Of a stretch of DNA of 64,000 nt, positions 6,635 through 18,900 are shown one piece after another. Below the pieces are notes generated by a model. It saw only the letters and a program-made list of their open reading frames with translations. It had not been told where the DNA came from and searched no databases. The stretch lies in the NCBI GenBank assembly GCA_964019695.1, contig OZ026531.1:8565701-8629700 (forward strand), given 5' to 3'. Source of the DNA: Loripinus fragilis. Its lineage: Eukaryota; Mollusca; Bivalvia; Lucinida; Lucinidae. Each line of letters begins with the position of its first letter. Position 1 is the stretch's first letter. The position numbers were made by a program, and so were the translations under genes.

Positions 6635-9600
6635 GAAGATCTTCCCATTAGGCCCCATTAGGCCACAGTAGCCGATCCGGCCTAAAACTTGCGCGGGTCA
6701 CTTTCACGGACGGGCTCGAAACTGGTGCCAGAAGTTAGCCCCCGACCAGAGCTTCATTGTGAGGCATTGCGTAAAATTTTCCGTCCCCCGAGTGCCGAGC
6801 AATAGCCCCTGAAAGGGCTTTCGGCACAATTTTCACGCCCTTATTTGAGCCACTTGTAGCCGAAGGAATTTTGCGCAAATGACTGAGAGGTGCTCCTGGG
6901 CACTGCTCATCACTTTGCAATAGGTTCCGGGGCTTTTCGCGAAGGTCGCGTTTTCTCAAACTTTGAGGGCATTAGTGGGTGGGGTGTGAAAACCTCCGAA
7001 TGCATGGTTCTCAGCTCCTGCTGTGGGCAGCAAGCCAATTTTTTTTCCAAAATGTTGACCTATAAAAGAGCTTACTCGGGTGTGAAAATTATCATTGTGC
7101 GCGCGCGCCCCGGACCGCAATTATGATATTTCCTGTTTTCCCATAGGGCCCAAGGCAAATGGGGATAGCGGTTGTACGCGCTTTCTAAGGCTCTGATCGC
7201 TTTTAGATTTTGCACGCGGATAGGGCCAACAGAGGCGCAGGTATTGCCATGCGCACCCGCCCGCAACAATGTTTCGATACCGAGTTATCGGGGTGTGGAA
7301 GTCCGCCGCCCCGAAGCTTTACGCGCTTCCGTCTCGCGAACTACTATTTTCATCATGCCCACACGGGCATCAGTTTGTAGTACCGGAGGCCGTCTACAAA
7401 TGGTGAAAATTTCAAAGCGTTCCGTCGGGAAATTAAAAAGTTATGAGCATTAGAAGATCTTCCCATTAGGCCCCATTAGGCCACAGTAGCCGATCCGGCC
7501 TAAAACTTGCGCGGGTCACTTTCACGGACGGGCTCGAAACTGGTGCCAGAAGTTAGCCCCCGACCAGAGCTTCATTGTGAGGCATTGCGTAAAATTTTCC
7601 ATCCCCCGAGTGCCGAGCAATAGCCCCTGAAAGGGCTTTCGGCACAATTTTCACGCCCTTATTTGAGCCACTTGTAGCCGAAGGAATTTTGCGCAAATGA
7701 CTGAGAGGTGCTCCTGGGCACTGCTCATCACTTTGCAATAGGTTCCGGGGCTTTTCGCGAAGGTCGCGTTTTCTCAAACTTTGAGGGCATTAGTGGGTGG
7801 GGTGTGAAAACCTCCGAATGCATGGTTCTCAGCTCCTGCTGTGGGCAGCAAGCCAATTTTTTTTCCAAAATGTTGACCTATAAAAGAGCTTACTCGGGTG
7901 TGAAAATTATCATTGTGCGCGCGCGCCCCGGACCGCAATTATGATATTTCCTGTTTTCCCATAGGGCCCAAGGCAAATGGGGATAGCGGTTGTACGCGCT
8001 TTCTAAGGCTCTGATCGCTTTTAGATTTTGCACGCGGATAGGGCCAACAGAGGCGCAGGTATTGCCATGCGCACCCGCCCGCAACAATGTTTCGATACCG
8101 AGTTATCGGGGTGTGGAAGTCCGCCGCCCCGAAGCTTTACGCGCTTCCGTCTCGCGAACTACTTTTTTCATCATGCCCACACGGGCATCAGTTTGTAGTA
8201 CCGGAGGCCGTCTACAAATGGTGAAAATTTCAAAGCGTTCCGTCGGGAAATTAAAAAGTTATGAGCATTAGAAGATCTTCCCATTAGGCCCCATTAGGCC
8301 ACAGTAGCCGATCCGGCCTAAAACTTGCGCGGGTCACTTTCACGGACGGGCTCGAAACTGGTGCCAGAAGTTAGCCCCCGACCAGAGCTTCATTGTGAGG
8401 CATTGCGTAAAATTTTCCGTCCCCCGAGTGCCGAGCAATAGCCCCTGAAAGGGCTTTCGGCACAATTTTCACGCCCTTATTTGAGCCACTTGTAGCCGAA
8501 GGAATTTTGCGCAAATGACTGAGAGGTGCTCCTGGGCACTGCTCATCACTTTGCAATAGGTTCCGGGGCTTTTCGCGAAGGTCGCGTTTTCTCAAACTTT
8601 GAGGGCATTAGTGGGTGGGGTGTGAAAACCTCCGAATGCATGGTTCTCAGCTCCTGCTGTGGGCAGCAAGCCAATTTTTTTTCCAAAATGTTGACCTATA
8701 AAAGAGCTTACTCGGGTGTGAAAATTATCATTGTGCGCGCGCGCCCCGGACCGCAATTATGATATTTCCTGTTTTCCCATAGGGCCCAAGGCAAATGGGG
8801 ATAGCGGTTGTACGCGCTTTCTAAGGCTCTGATCGCTTTTAGATTTTGCACGCGGATAGGGCCAACAGAGGCGCAGGTATTGCCATGCGCACCCGCCCGC
8901 AACAATGTTTCGATACCGAATTATCGGGGTGTGGAAGTCCGCCGCCCCGAAGCTTTACGCGCTTCCGTCTCGCGAACTACTATTTTCATCATGCCCACAC
9001 GGGCATCAGTTTGTAGTACCGGAGGCCGTCTACAAATGGTGAAAATTTCAAAGCGTTCCGTCGGGAAATTAAAAAGTTATGAGCATTAGAAGATCTTCCC
9101 ATTAGGCCCCATTAGGCCACAGTAGCCGATCCGGCCTAAAACTTGCGCGGGTCACTTTCACGGACGGGCTCGAAACTGGTGCCAGAAGTTAGCCCCCGAC
9201 CAGAGCTTCATTGTGAGGCATTGCGTAAAATTTTCCGTCCCCCGAGTGCCGAGCAATAGCCCCTGAAAGGGCTTTCGGCACAATTTTCACGCCCTTATTT
9301 GAGCCACTTGTAGCCGAAGGAATTTTGCGCAAATGACTGAGAGGTGCTCCTGGGCACTGCTCATCACTTTGCAATAGGTTCCGGGGCTTTTCGCGAAGGT
9401 CGCGTTTTCTCAAACTTTGAGGGCATTAGTGGGTGGGGTGTGAAAACCTCCGAATGCATGGTTCTCAGCTCCTGCTGTGGGCAGCAAGCCAATTTTTTTT
9501 CCAAAATGTTGACCTATAAAAGAGCTTACTCGGGTGTGAAAATTATCATTGTGCGCGCGCGCCCCGGACCGCAATTATGATATTTCCTGTTTTCCCATAG

Positions 9601-10722
9601 GGCCCAAGGCAAATGGGGATAGCGGTTGTACGCGCTTTCTAAGGCTCTGATCGCTTTTAGATTTTGCACGCGGATAGGGCCAACAGAGGCGCAGGTATTG
9701 CCATGCGCACCTGCCCGCAACAATGTTTCGATACCGAGTTATCGGGGTGTGGAAGTCCGCCGCCCCGAAGCTTTACGCGCTTCCGTCTCGCGAAGTACTA
9801 TTTTCATCATACCCACACGGGCATCAGTTTGTAGTACCGGAGGCCGTCTACAAATGGTGAAAATTTCAAAGCGTTCTGTCGGGAAATTAAAAAGTTATGA
9901 GCATTAGAAGATCTTCCCATTAGGCCCCATTAGGCCACAGTAGCCGATCCGGCCTAAAACTTGCGCGGGTCACTTTCACGGACGGGCTCGAAACTGGTGC
10001 CAGAAGTTAGCCCCCGACCAGAGCTTCATTGTGAGGCATTGCGTAAAATTTTCCGTCCCCCGAGTGCCGAGCAATAGCCCCTGAAAGGGCTTTCGGCACA
10101 ATTTTCACGCCCTTATTTGAGCCACTTGTAGCCGAAGGAATTTTGCGCAAATGACTGAGAGGTGCTCCTGGGCACTGCTCATCACTTTGCAATAGGTTCC
10201 GGGGCTTTTCGCGAAGGTCGCATTTTCTCAAACTTTGAGGGCATTAGTGGGTGGGGTGTGAAAACCTCCGAATGCATGGTTCTCAGCTCCTGCTGTGGGC
10301 AGCAAGCCAATTTTTTTTCCAAATGTTGACCTATAAAAGAGCTTACTCGGGTGTGAAAATTATCATTGTGTGGCGCGCCCCGGACCGCAATTATGATATT
10401 TCCTGTTTTCCCATAGGGCCCAAGGCAAATGGGGATAGCGGTTGTACGCGCTTTCTAAGGCTCTGATCGCTTTTAGATTTTGCACGCGGATAGGGCCAAC
10501 AGAGGCGCAGGTATTGCCATGCGCACCCGCCCGCAACAATGTTTCGATACCGAGTTATCGGGGTGTGGAAGTCCGCCGCCCCGAAGCTTTACGCGCTTCC
10601 GTCTCGCGAACTACTATTTTCATCATGCCCACACGGGCATCAGTTTGTAGTACCGGAGGCCGTCTACAAATGGTGAAAATTTCAAAGCGTTCCGTCGGGA
10701 AATTAAAAAGTTATGAGCATTA
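6635..10722. repeat. Block A copy 2 (units 9-13)
   Basis: Repeats the block A variants at +6,542 bp: A at 7601, T at 8164, A at 8920, the unit-4 triplet of changes in unit 12, and the 816-bp AscI-bearing form in unit 13. The only difference from copy 1 that I found is a CpG transition in unit 12 (GTTCTGTC near 9877), so the copy is recent. Confidence 0.85.
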
Positions 10723-13700
10723 GAAGATCTTCCCATTAGGCCCCATTAGGCCACAGTAGCCGATCCGGCCTAAAACTTGCGCGGGTCACTTTCACGGACG
10801 GGCTCGAAACTGGTGCCAGAAGTTAGCCCCCGACCAGAGCTTCATTGTGAGGCATTGCGTAAAATTTTCCGTCCCCCGAGTGCCGAGCAATAGCCCCTGA
10901 AAGGGCTTTCGGCACAATTTTCACGCCCTTATTTGAGCCACTTGTAGCCGAAGGAATTTTGCGCAAATGACTGAGAGGTGCTCCTGGGCACTGCTCATCA
11001 CTTTGCAATAGGTTCCGGGGCTTTTCGCGAAGGTCGCGTTTTCTCAAACTTTGAGGGCATTAGTGGGTGGGGTGTGAAAACCTCCGAATGCATGGTTCTC
11101 AGCTCCTGCTGTGGGCAGCAAGCCAATTTATTTTCCAAAATGTTGACCTATAAAAGAGCTTACTCGGGTGTGAAAATTATCATTGTGCGCGCGTGCCCCG
11201 GACCGCAATTATGATATTTCCTGTTTTCCCATAGGGCCCAAGGCAAATGGGGATAGCGGTTGTACGCGCTTTCTAAGGCTCTGATCGCTTTTAGATTTTG
11301 CACGCGGATAGGGCCAACAGAGGCGCAGGTATTGCCATGCGCACCCGCCCGCAACAATGTTTCGATACCGAGTTATCGGGGTGTGGAAGTCCGCCGCCCC
11401 GAAGCTTTACGCGCTTCCGTCTCGCGAACTACTATTTTCATCATGCCCACACGGGCATCAGTTTGTAGTACCGGAGGCCGTCTACAAATGGTGAAAATTT
11501 CAAAGCGTTCCGTCGGGAAATTAAAAAGTTATGAGCATTAGAAGATCTTCCCATTAGGCCCCATTAGGCCACAGTAGCCGATCCGGCCTAAAACTTGCGC
11601 GGGTCACTTTCACGGACGGGCTCGAAACTGGTGCCAGAAGTTAGCCCCCGACCAGAGCTTCATTGTGAGGCATTGCGTAAAATTTTCCGTCCCCCGAGTG
11701 CCGAGCAATAGCCCCTGAAAGGGCTTTCGGCACAATTTTCACGCCCTTATTTGAGCCACTTGTAGCCGAAGGAATTTTGCGCAAATGACTGAGAGGTGCT
11801 CCTGGGCACTGCTCATCACTTTGCAATAGGTTCCGGGGCTTTTCGCGAAGGTCGCGTTTTCTCAAACTTTGAGGGCATTAGTGGGTGGGGTGTGAAAACC
11901 TCCGAATGCATGGTTCTCAGCTCCTGCTGTGGGCAGCAAGCCAATTTTTTTTCCAAAATGTTGACCTATAAAAGAGCTTACTCGGGTGTGAAAATTATCA
12001 TTGTGCGCGCGCGCCCCGGACCGCAATTATGATATTTCCTGTTTTCCCATAGGGCCCAAGGCAAATGGGGATAGCGGTTGTACGCGCTTTCTAAGGCTCT
12101 GATCGCTTTTAGATTTTGCACGCGGATAGGGCCAACAGAGGCGCAGGTATTGCCATGCGCACCCGCCCGCAACAATGTTTCGATACCGAGTTATCGGGGT
12201 GTGGAAGTCCGCCGCCCCGAAGCTTTACGCGCTTCCGTCTCGCGAACTACTATTTTCATCATGCCCACACGGGCATCAGTTTGTAGTACCGGAGGCCGTC
12301 TACAAATGGTGAAAATTTCAAAGCGTTCCGTCGGGAAATTAAAAAGTTATGAGCATTAGAAGATCTTCCCATTAGGCCCCATTAGGCCACAGTAGCCGAT
12401 CCGGCCTAAAACTTGCGCGGGTCACTTTCACGGACGGGCTCGAAACTGGTGCCAGAAGTTAGCCCCCGACCAGAGCTTCATTGTGAGGCATTGCGTAAAA
12501 TTTTCCGTCCCCCGAGTGCCGAGCAATAGCCCCTGAAAGGGCTTTCGGCACAATTTTCACGCCCTTATTTGAGCCACTTGTAGCCGAAGGAATTTTGCGC
12601 AAATGACTGAGAGGTGCTCCTGGGCACTGCTCATCACTTTGCAATAGGTTCCGGGGCTTTTCGCGAAGGTCGCGTTTTCTCAAACTTTGAGGGCATTAGT
12701 GGGTGGGGTGTGAAAACCTCCGAATGCATGGTTCTCAGCTCCTGCTGTGGGCAGCAAGCAAATTTTTTTTCCAAAATGTTGACCTATAAAAGAGCTTACT
12801 CGGGTGTGAAAATTATCATTGTGCGCGCGCGCCCCGGACCGCAATTATGATATTTCCTGTTTTCCCATAGGGCCCAAGGCAAATGGGGATAGCGGTTGTA
12901 CGCGCTTTCTAAGGCTCTGATCGCTTTTAGATTTTGCACGCGGATAGGGCCAACAGAGGCGCAGGTATTGCCATGCGCACCCGCCCGCAACAATGTTTCG
13001 ATACCGAGTTATCGGGGTGTGGAAGTCCGCCGCCCCGAAGCTTTACGCGCTTCCGTCTCGCGAACTACTATTTTCATCATGCCCACACGGGCATCAGTTT
13101 GTAGTACCGGAGGCCGTCTACAAATGGTGAAAATTTCAAAGCGTTCCGTCGGGAAATTAAAAAGTTATGAGCATTAGAAGATCTTCCCATTAGGCCCCAT
13201 TAGGCCACAGTAGCCGATCCGGCCTAAAACTTGCGCGGGTCACTTTCACGGACGGGCTCGAAACTGGTGCCAGAAGTTAGCCCCCGACCAGAGCTTCATT
13301 GTGAGGCATTGCGTAAAATTTTCCGTCCCCCGAGTGCCGAGCAATAGCCCCTGAAAGGGCTTTCGGCACAATTTTCACGCCCTTATTTGAGCCACTTGTA
13401 GCCGAAGGAATTTTGCGCAAATGACTGAGAGGTGCTCCTGGGCACTGCTCATCACTTTGCAATAGGTTCCGGGGCTTTTCGCGAAGGTCGCGTTTTCTCA
13501 AACTTTGAGGGCATTAGTGGGTGGGGTGTGAAAACCTCCGAATGCATGGTTCTCAGCTCCTGCTGTGGGCAGCAAGCCAATTTTTTTTCCAAAATGTTGA
13601 CCTATAAAAGAGCTTACTCGGGTGTGAAAATTATCATTGTGCGCGCGCGCCCCGGACCGCAATTATGATATTTCCTGTTTTCCCATAGGGCCCAAGGCAA

Positions 13701-13994
13701 ATGGGGATAGCGGTTGTACGTGCTTTCTAAGGCTCTGATCGCTTTTAGATTTTGCACGCGGATAGGGCCAACAGAGGCGCAGGTATTGCCATGCGCACCC
13801 GCCCGCAACAATGTTTCGATACCGAGTTATCGGGGTGTGGAAGTCCGCCGCCCCGAAGCTTTACGCGCTTCCGTCTTGCGAACTACTATTTTCATCATGC
13901 CCACACTGGCATCAGTTTGTAGTACCGGAGGCCGTCTACAAATGGTGAAAATTTCAAAGCGTTCCGTCGGGAAATTAAAAAGTTATGAGCATTA
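10723..13994. repeat. Units 14-17, private variants
   Basis: Unit 14 has A at 11130 in the T8 run and T at 11194 in the CG tract. Unit 15 looks consensus. Unit 16 has C to A at 12760, removing CCAAT. Unit 17 has GTACGTGC near 13720, CTTGCG near 13877 and CACTGG near 13907. Confidence 0.8.
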
Positions 13995-16447
13995 GAAGAT
14001 CTTCCCATTAGGCCCCATTAGGCCACAGTAGCCGATCCGGCCTAAAACTTGCGCGGGTCACTTTCACGGACGGGCTCGAAACTGGTGCCAGAAGTTAGCC
14101 CCCGACCAGAGCTTCATTGTGAGGCATTGCGTAAAATTTTCCGTCCCCCGAGTGCCGAGCAATAGCCCCTGAAAGGGCTTTCGGCACAATTTTCACGCCC
14201 TTATTTGAGCCACTTGTAGCCGAAGGAATTTTGCGCAAATGACTGAGAGGTGCTCCTGGGCACTGCTCATCACTTTGCAATAGGTTCCGGGGCTTTTCGC
14301 GAAGGTCGCATTTTCTCAAACTTTGAGGGCATTAGTGGGTGGGGAGTGAAAACCTCCGAATGCATGGTTCTCAGCTCCTGCTGTGGGCAGCAAGCCAATT
14401 TTTTTTCCAAAATGTTGACCTATAAAAGAGCTTACTCGGGTGTGAAAATTATCATTGTGTGGCGCGCCCCGGACCGCAATTATGATATTTCCTGTTTTCC
14501 CATAGGGCCCAAGGCAAATGGGGATAGCGGTTGTACGCGCTTTCTAAGGCTCTGATCGCTTTTAGATTTTGCACGCGGATAGGGCCAACAGAGGCGCAGG
14601 TATTGCCATGCGCACCCGCCCGCAACAATGTTTCGATACCGAGTTATCGGGGTGTGGAAGTCCGCCGCCCCGAAGCTTTACGCGCTTCCGTCTCGCGAAC
14701 TACTATTTTCATCATGCCCACACGGGCATCAGTTTGTAGTACCGGAGGCCGTCTACAAATGGTAAAAATTTCAAAGCGTTCCGTCGGGAAATTAAAAAGT
14801 TATGAGCATTAGAAGATCTTCCCATTAGGCCCCATTAGGCCACAGTAGCCGATCCGGCCTAAAACTTGCGCGGGTCACTTTCACGGACGGGCTCGAAACT
14901 GGTGCCAGAAGTTAGCCCCCGACCAGAGCTTCATTGTGAGGCATTGCGTAAAATTTTCCGTCCCCCGAGTGCCGAGCAATAGCCCCTGAAAGGGCTTTCG
15001 GCACAATTTTCACGCCCTTATTTGAGCCACTTGTAGCCGAAGGAATTTTGCGCAAATGACTGAGAGGTGCTCCTGGGCACTGCTCATCACTTTGCAATAG
15101 GTTCCGGGGCTTTTCGCGAAGGTCGCGTTTTCTCAAACTTTGAGGGCATTAGTGGGTGGGGTGTGAAAACCTCCGAATGCATGGTTCTCAGCTCCTGCTG
15201 TGGGCAGCAAGCCAATTTTTTTTCCAAAATGTTGACCTATAAAAGAGCTTACTCGGGTGTGAAAATTATCATTGTGCGCGCGCGCCCCGGACCGCAATTA
15301 TGATATTTCCTGTTTTCCCATAGGGCCCAAGGCAAATGGGGATAGCGGTTGTACGCGCTTTCTAAGGCTCTGATCGCTTTTAGATTTTGCACGCGGATAG
15401 GGCCAACAGAGGCGCAGGTATTGCCATGCGCACCCGCCCGCAACAATGTTTCGATACCGAGTTATCGGGGTGTGGAAGTCCGCCGCCCCGAAGCTTTACG
15501 CGCTTCCGTCTCGCGAACTACTATTTTCATCATGCCCACACGGGCATCAGTTTGTAGTACCGGAGGCCGTCTACAAATGGTGAAAATTTCAAAGCGTTCC
15601 GTCGGGAAATTAAAAAGTTATGAGCATTAGAAGATCTTCCCATTAGGCCCCATTAGGCCACAGTAGCCGATCCGGCCTAAAACTTGCGCGGGTCACTTTC
15701 ACGGACGGGCTCGAAACTGGTGCCAGAAGTTAGCCCCCGACCAGAGCTTCATTGTGAGGCATTGCGTAAAATTTTCCGTCCCCCGAGTGCCGAGCAATAG
15801 CCCCTGAAAGGGCTTTCGGCACAATTTTCACGCCCTTATTTGAGCCACTTGTAGCCGAAGGAATTTTGCGCAAATGACTGAGAGGTGCTCCTGGGCACTG
15901 CTCATCACTTTGCAATAGGTTCCGGGGCTTTTCGCGAAGGTCGCGTTTTCTCAAACTTTGAGGGCATTAGTGGGTGGGGTGTGAAAACCTCCGAATGCAT
16001 GGTTCTCAGCTCCTGCTGTGGGCAGCAAGCCAATTTTTTTTCCAAAATGTTGACCTATAAAAGAGCTTACTCGGGTGTGAAAATTATCATTGTGCGCGCG
16101 CGCCCCGGACCGCAATTATGATATTTCCTGTTTTCCCATAGGGCCCAAGGCAAATGGGGATAGCGGTTGTACGCGCTTTCTAAGGCTCTGATCGCTTTTA
16201 GATTTTGCACGCGGATAGGGCCAACAGAGGCGCAGGTATTGCCATGCGCACCCGCCCGCAACAATGTTTCGATACCGAGTTATCGGGGTGTGGAAGTCCG
16301 CCGCCCCGAAGCTTTACGCGCTTCCGTCTCGCGAACTACTATTTTCATCATGCCCACACGGGCATCAGTTTGTAGTACCGGAGGCCGTCTACAAATGGTG
16401 AAAATTTCAAAGCGTTCCGTCGGGAAATTAAAAAGTTATGAGCATTA
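13995..16447. repeat. Block C copy 1 (units 18-20)
   Basis: Unit 18 (817 bp) carries A at 14310, A at 14345, the TGTGGCGCGCC form ending at 14468 and A at 14764. Units 19 and 20 look consensus. The same four changes recur three units later. Confidence 0.8.
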
Positions 16448-18900
16448 GAAGATCTTCCCATTAGGCCCCATTAGGCCACAGTAGCCGATCCGGCCTAAAA
16501 CTTGCGCGGGTCACTTTCACGGACGGGCTCGAAACTGGTGCCAGAAGTTAGCCCCCGACCAGAGCTTCATTGTGAGGCATTGCGTAAAATTTTCCGTCCC
16601 CCGAGTGCCGAGCAATAGCCCCTGAAAGGGCTTTCGGCACAATTTTCACGCCCTTATTTGAGCCACTTGTAGCCGAAGGAATTTTGCGCAAATGACTGAG
16701 AGGTGCTCCTGGGCACTGCTCATCACTTTGCAATAGGTTCCGGGGCTTTTCGCGAAGGTCGCATTTTCTCAAACTTTGAGGGCATTAGTGGGTGGGGAGT
16801 GAAAACCTCCGAATGCATGGTTCTCAGCTCCTGCTGTGGGCAGCAAGCCAATTTTTTTTCCAAAATGTTGACCTATAAAAGAGCTTACTCGGGTGTGAAA
16901 ATTATCATTGTGTGGCGCGCCCCGGACCGCAATTATGATATTTCCTGTTTTCCCATAGGGCCCAAGGCAAATGGGGATAGCGGTTGTACGCGCTTTCTAA
17001 GGCTCTGATCGCTTTTAGATTTTGCACGCGGATAGGGCCAACAGAGGCGCAGGTATTGCCATGCGCACCCGCCCGCAACAATGTTTCGATACCGAGTTAT
17101 CGGGGTGTGGAAGTCCGCCGCCCCGAAGCTTTACGCGCTTCCGTCTCGCGAACTACTATTTTCATCATGCCCACACGGGCATCAGTTTGTAGTACCGGAG
17201 GCCGTCTACAAATGGTAAAAATTTCAAAGCGTTCCGTCGGGAAATTAAAAAGTTATGAGCATTAGAAGATCTTCCCATTAGGCCCCATTAGGCCACAGTA
17301 GCCGATCCGGCCTAAAACTTGCGCGGGTCACTTTCACGGACGGGCTCGAAACTGGTGCCAGAAGTTAGCCCCCGACCAGAGCTTCATTGTGAGGCATTGC
17401 GTAAAATTTTCCGTCCCCCGAGTGCCGAGCAATAGCCCCTGAAAGGGCTTTCGGCACAATTTTCACGCCCTTATTTGAGCCACTTGTAGCCGAAGGAATT
17501 TTGCGCAAATGACTGAGAGGTGCTCCTGGGCACTGCTCATCACTTTGCAATAGGTTCCGGGGCTTTTCGCGAAGGTCGCGTTTTCTCAAACTTTGAGGGC
17601 ATTAGTGGGTGGGGTGTGAAAACCTCCGAATGCATGGTTCTCAGCTCCTGCTGTGGGCAGCAAGCCAATTTTTTTTCCAAAATGTTGACCTATAAAAGAG
17701 CTTACTCGGGTGTGAAAATTATCATTGTGCGCGCGCGCCCCGGACCGCAATTATGATATTTCCTGTTTTCCCATAGGGCCCAAGGCAAATGGGGATAGCG
17801 GTTGTACGCGCTTTCTAAGGCTCTGATCGCTTTTAGATTTTGCACGCGGATAGGGCCAACAGAGGCGCAGGTATTGCCATGCGCACCCGCCCGCAACAAT
17901 GTTTCGATACCGAGTTATCGGGGTGTGGAAGTCCGCCGCCCCGAAGCTTTACGCGCTTCCGTCTCGCGAACTACTATTTTCATCATGCCCACACGGGTAT
18001 CAGTTTGTAGTACCGGAGGCCGTCTACAAATGGTGAAAATTTCAAAGCGTTCCGTCGGGAAATTAAAAAGTTATGAGCATTAGAAGATCTTCCCATTAGG
18101 CCCCATTAGGCCACAGTAGCCGATCCGGCCTAAAACTTGCGCGGGTCACTTTCACGGACGGGCTCGAAACTGGTGCCAGAAGTTAGCCCCCGACCAGAGC
18201 TTCATTGTGAGGCATTGCGTAAAATTTTCCGTCCCCCGAGTGCCGAGCAATAGCCCCTGAAAGGGCTTTCGGCACAATTTTCACGCCCTTATTTGAGCCA
18301 CTTGTAGCCGAAGGAATTTTGCGCAAATGACTGAGAGGTGCTCCTGGGCACTGCTCATCACTTTGCAATAGGTTCCGGGGCTTTTCGCGAAGGTCGCGTT
18401 TTCTCAAACTTTGAGGGCATTAGTGGGTGGGGTGTGAAAACCTCCGAATGCATGGTTCTCAGCTCCTGCTGTGGGCAGCAAGCCAATTTTTTTTCCAAAA
18501 TGTTGACCTATAAAAGAGCTTACTCGGGTGTGAAAATTATCATTGTGCGCGCGCGCCCCGGACCGCAATTATGATATTTCCTGTTTTCCCATAGGGCCCA
18601 AGGCAAATGGGGATAGCGGTTGTACGCGCTTTCTAAGGCTCTGATCGCTTTTAGATTTTGCACGCGGATAGGGCCAACAGAGGCGCAGGTATTGCCATGC
18701 GCACCCGCCCGCAACAATGTTTCGATACCGAGTTATCGGGGTGTGGAAGTCCGCCGCCCCGAAGCTTTACGCGCTTCCGTCTCGCGAACTACTATTTTCA
18801 TCATGCCCACACGGGCATCAGTTTGTAGTACCGGAGGCCGTCTACAAATGGTGAAAATTTCAAAGCGTTCCGTCGGGAAATTAAAAAGTTATGAGCATTA
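16448..18900. repeat. Block C copy 2 (units 21-23)
   Basis: Unit 21 repeats all four unit-18 changes at +2,453 bp (A at 16763, GGGGAGTG near 16798, AscI form at 16914-16921, GGTAAAAA near 17217). Unit 22 has one private change (GGGTATC near 17998) and unit 23 looks consensus. The edges of the copied segment cannot be placed inside consensus units. Confidence 0.8.
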
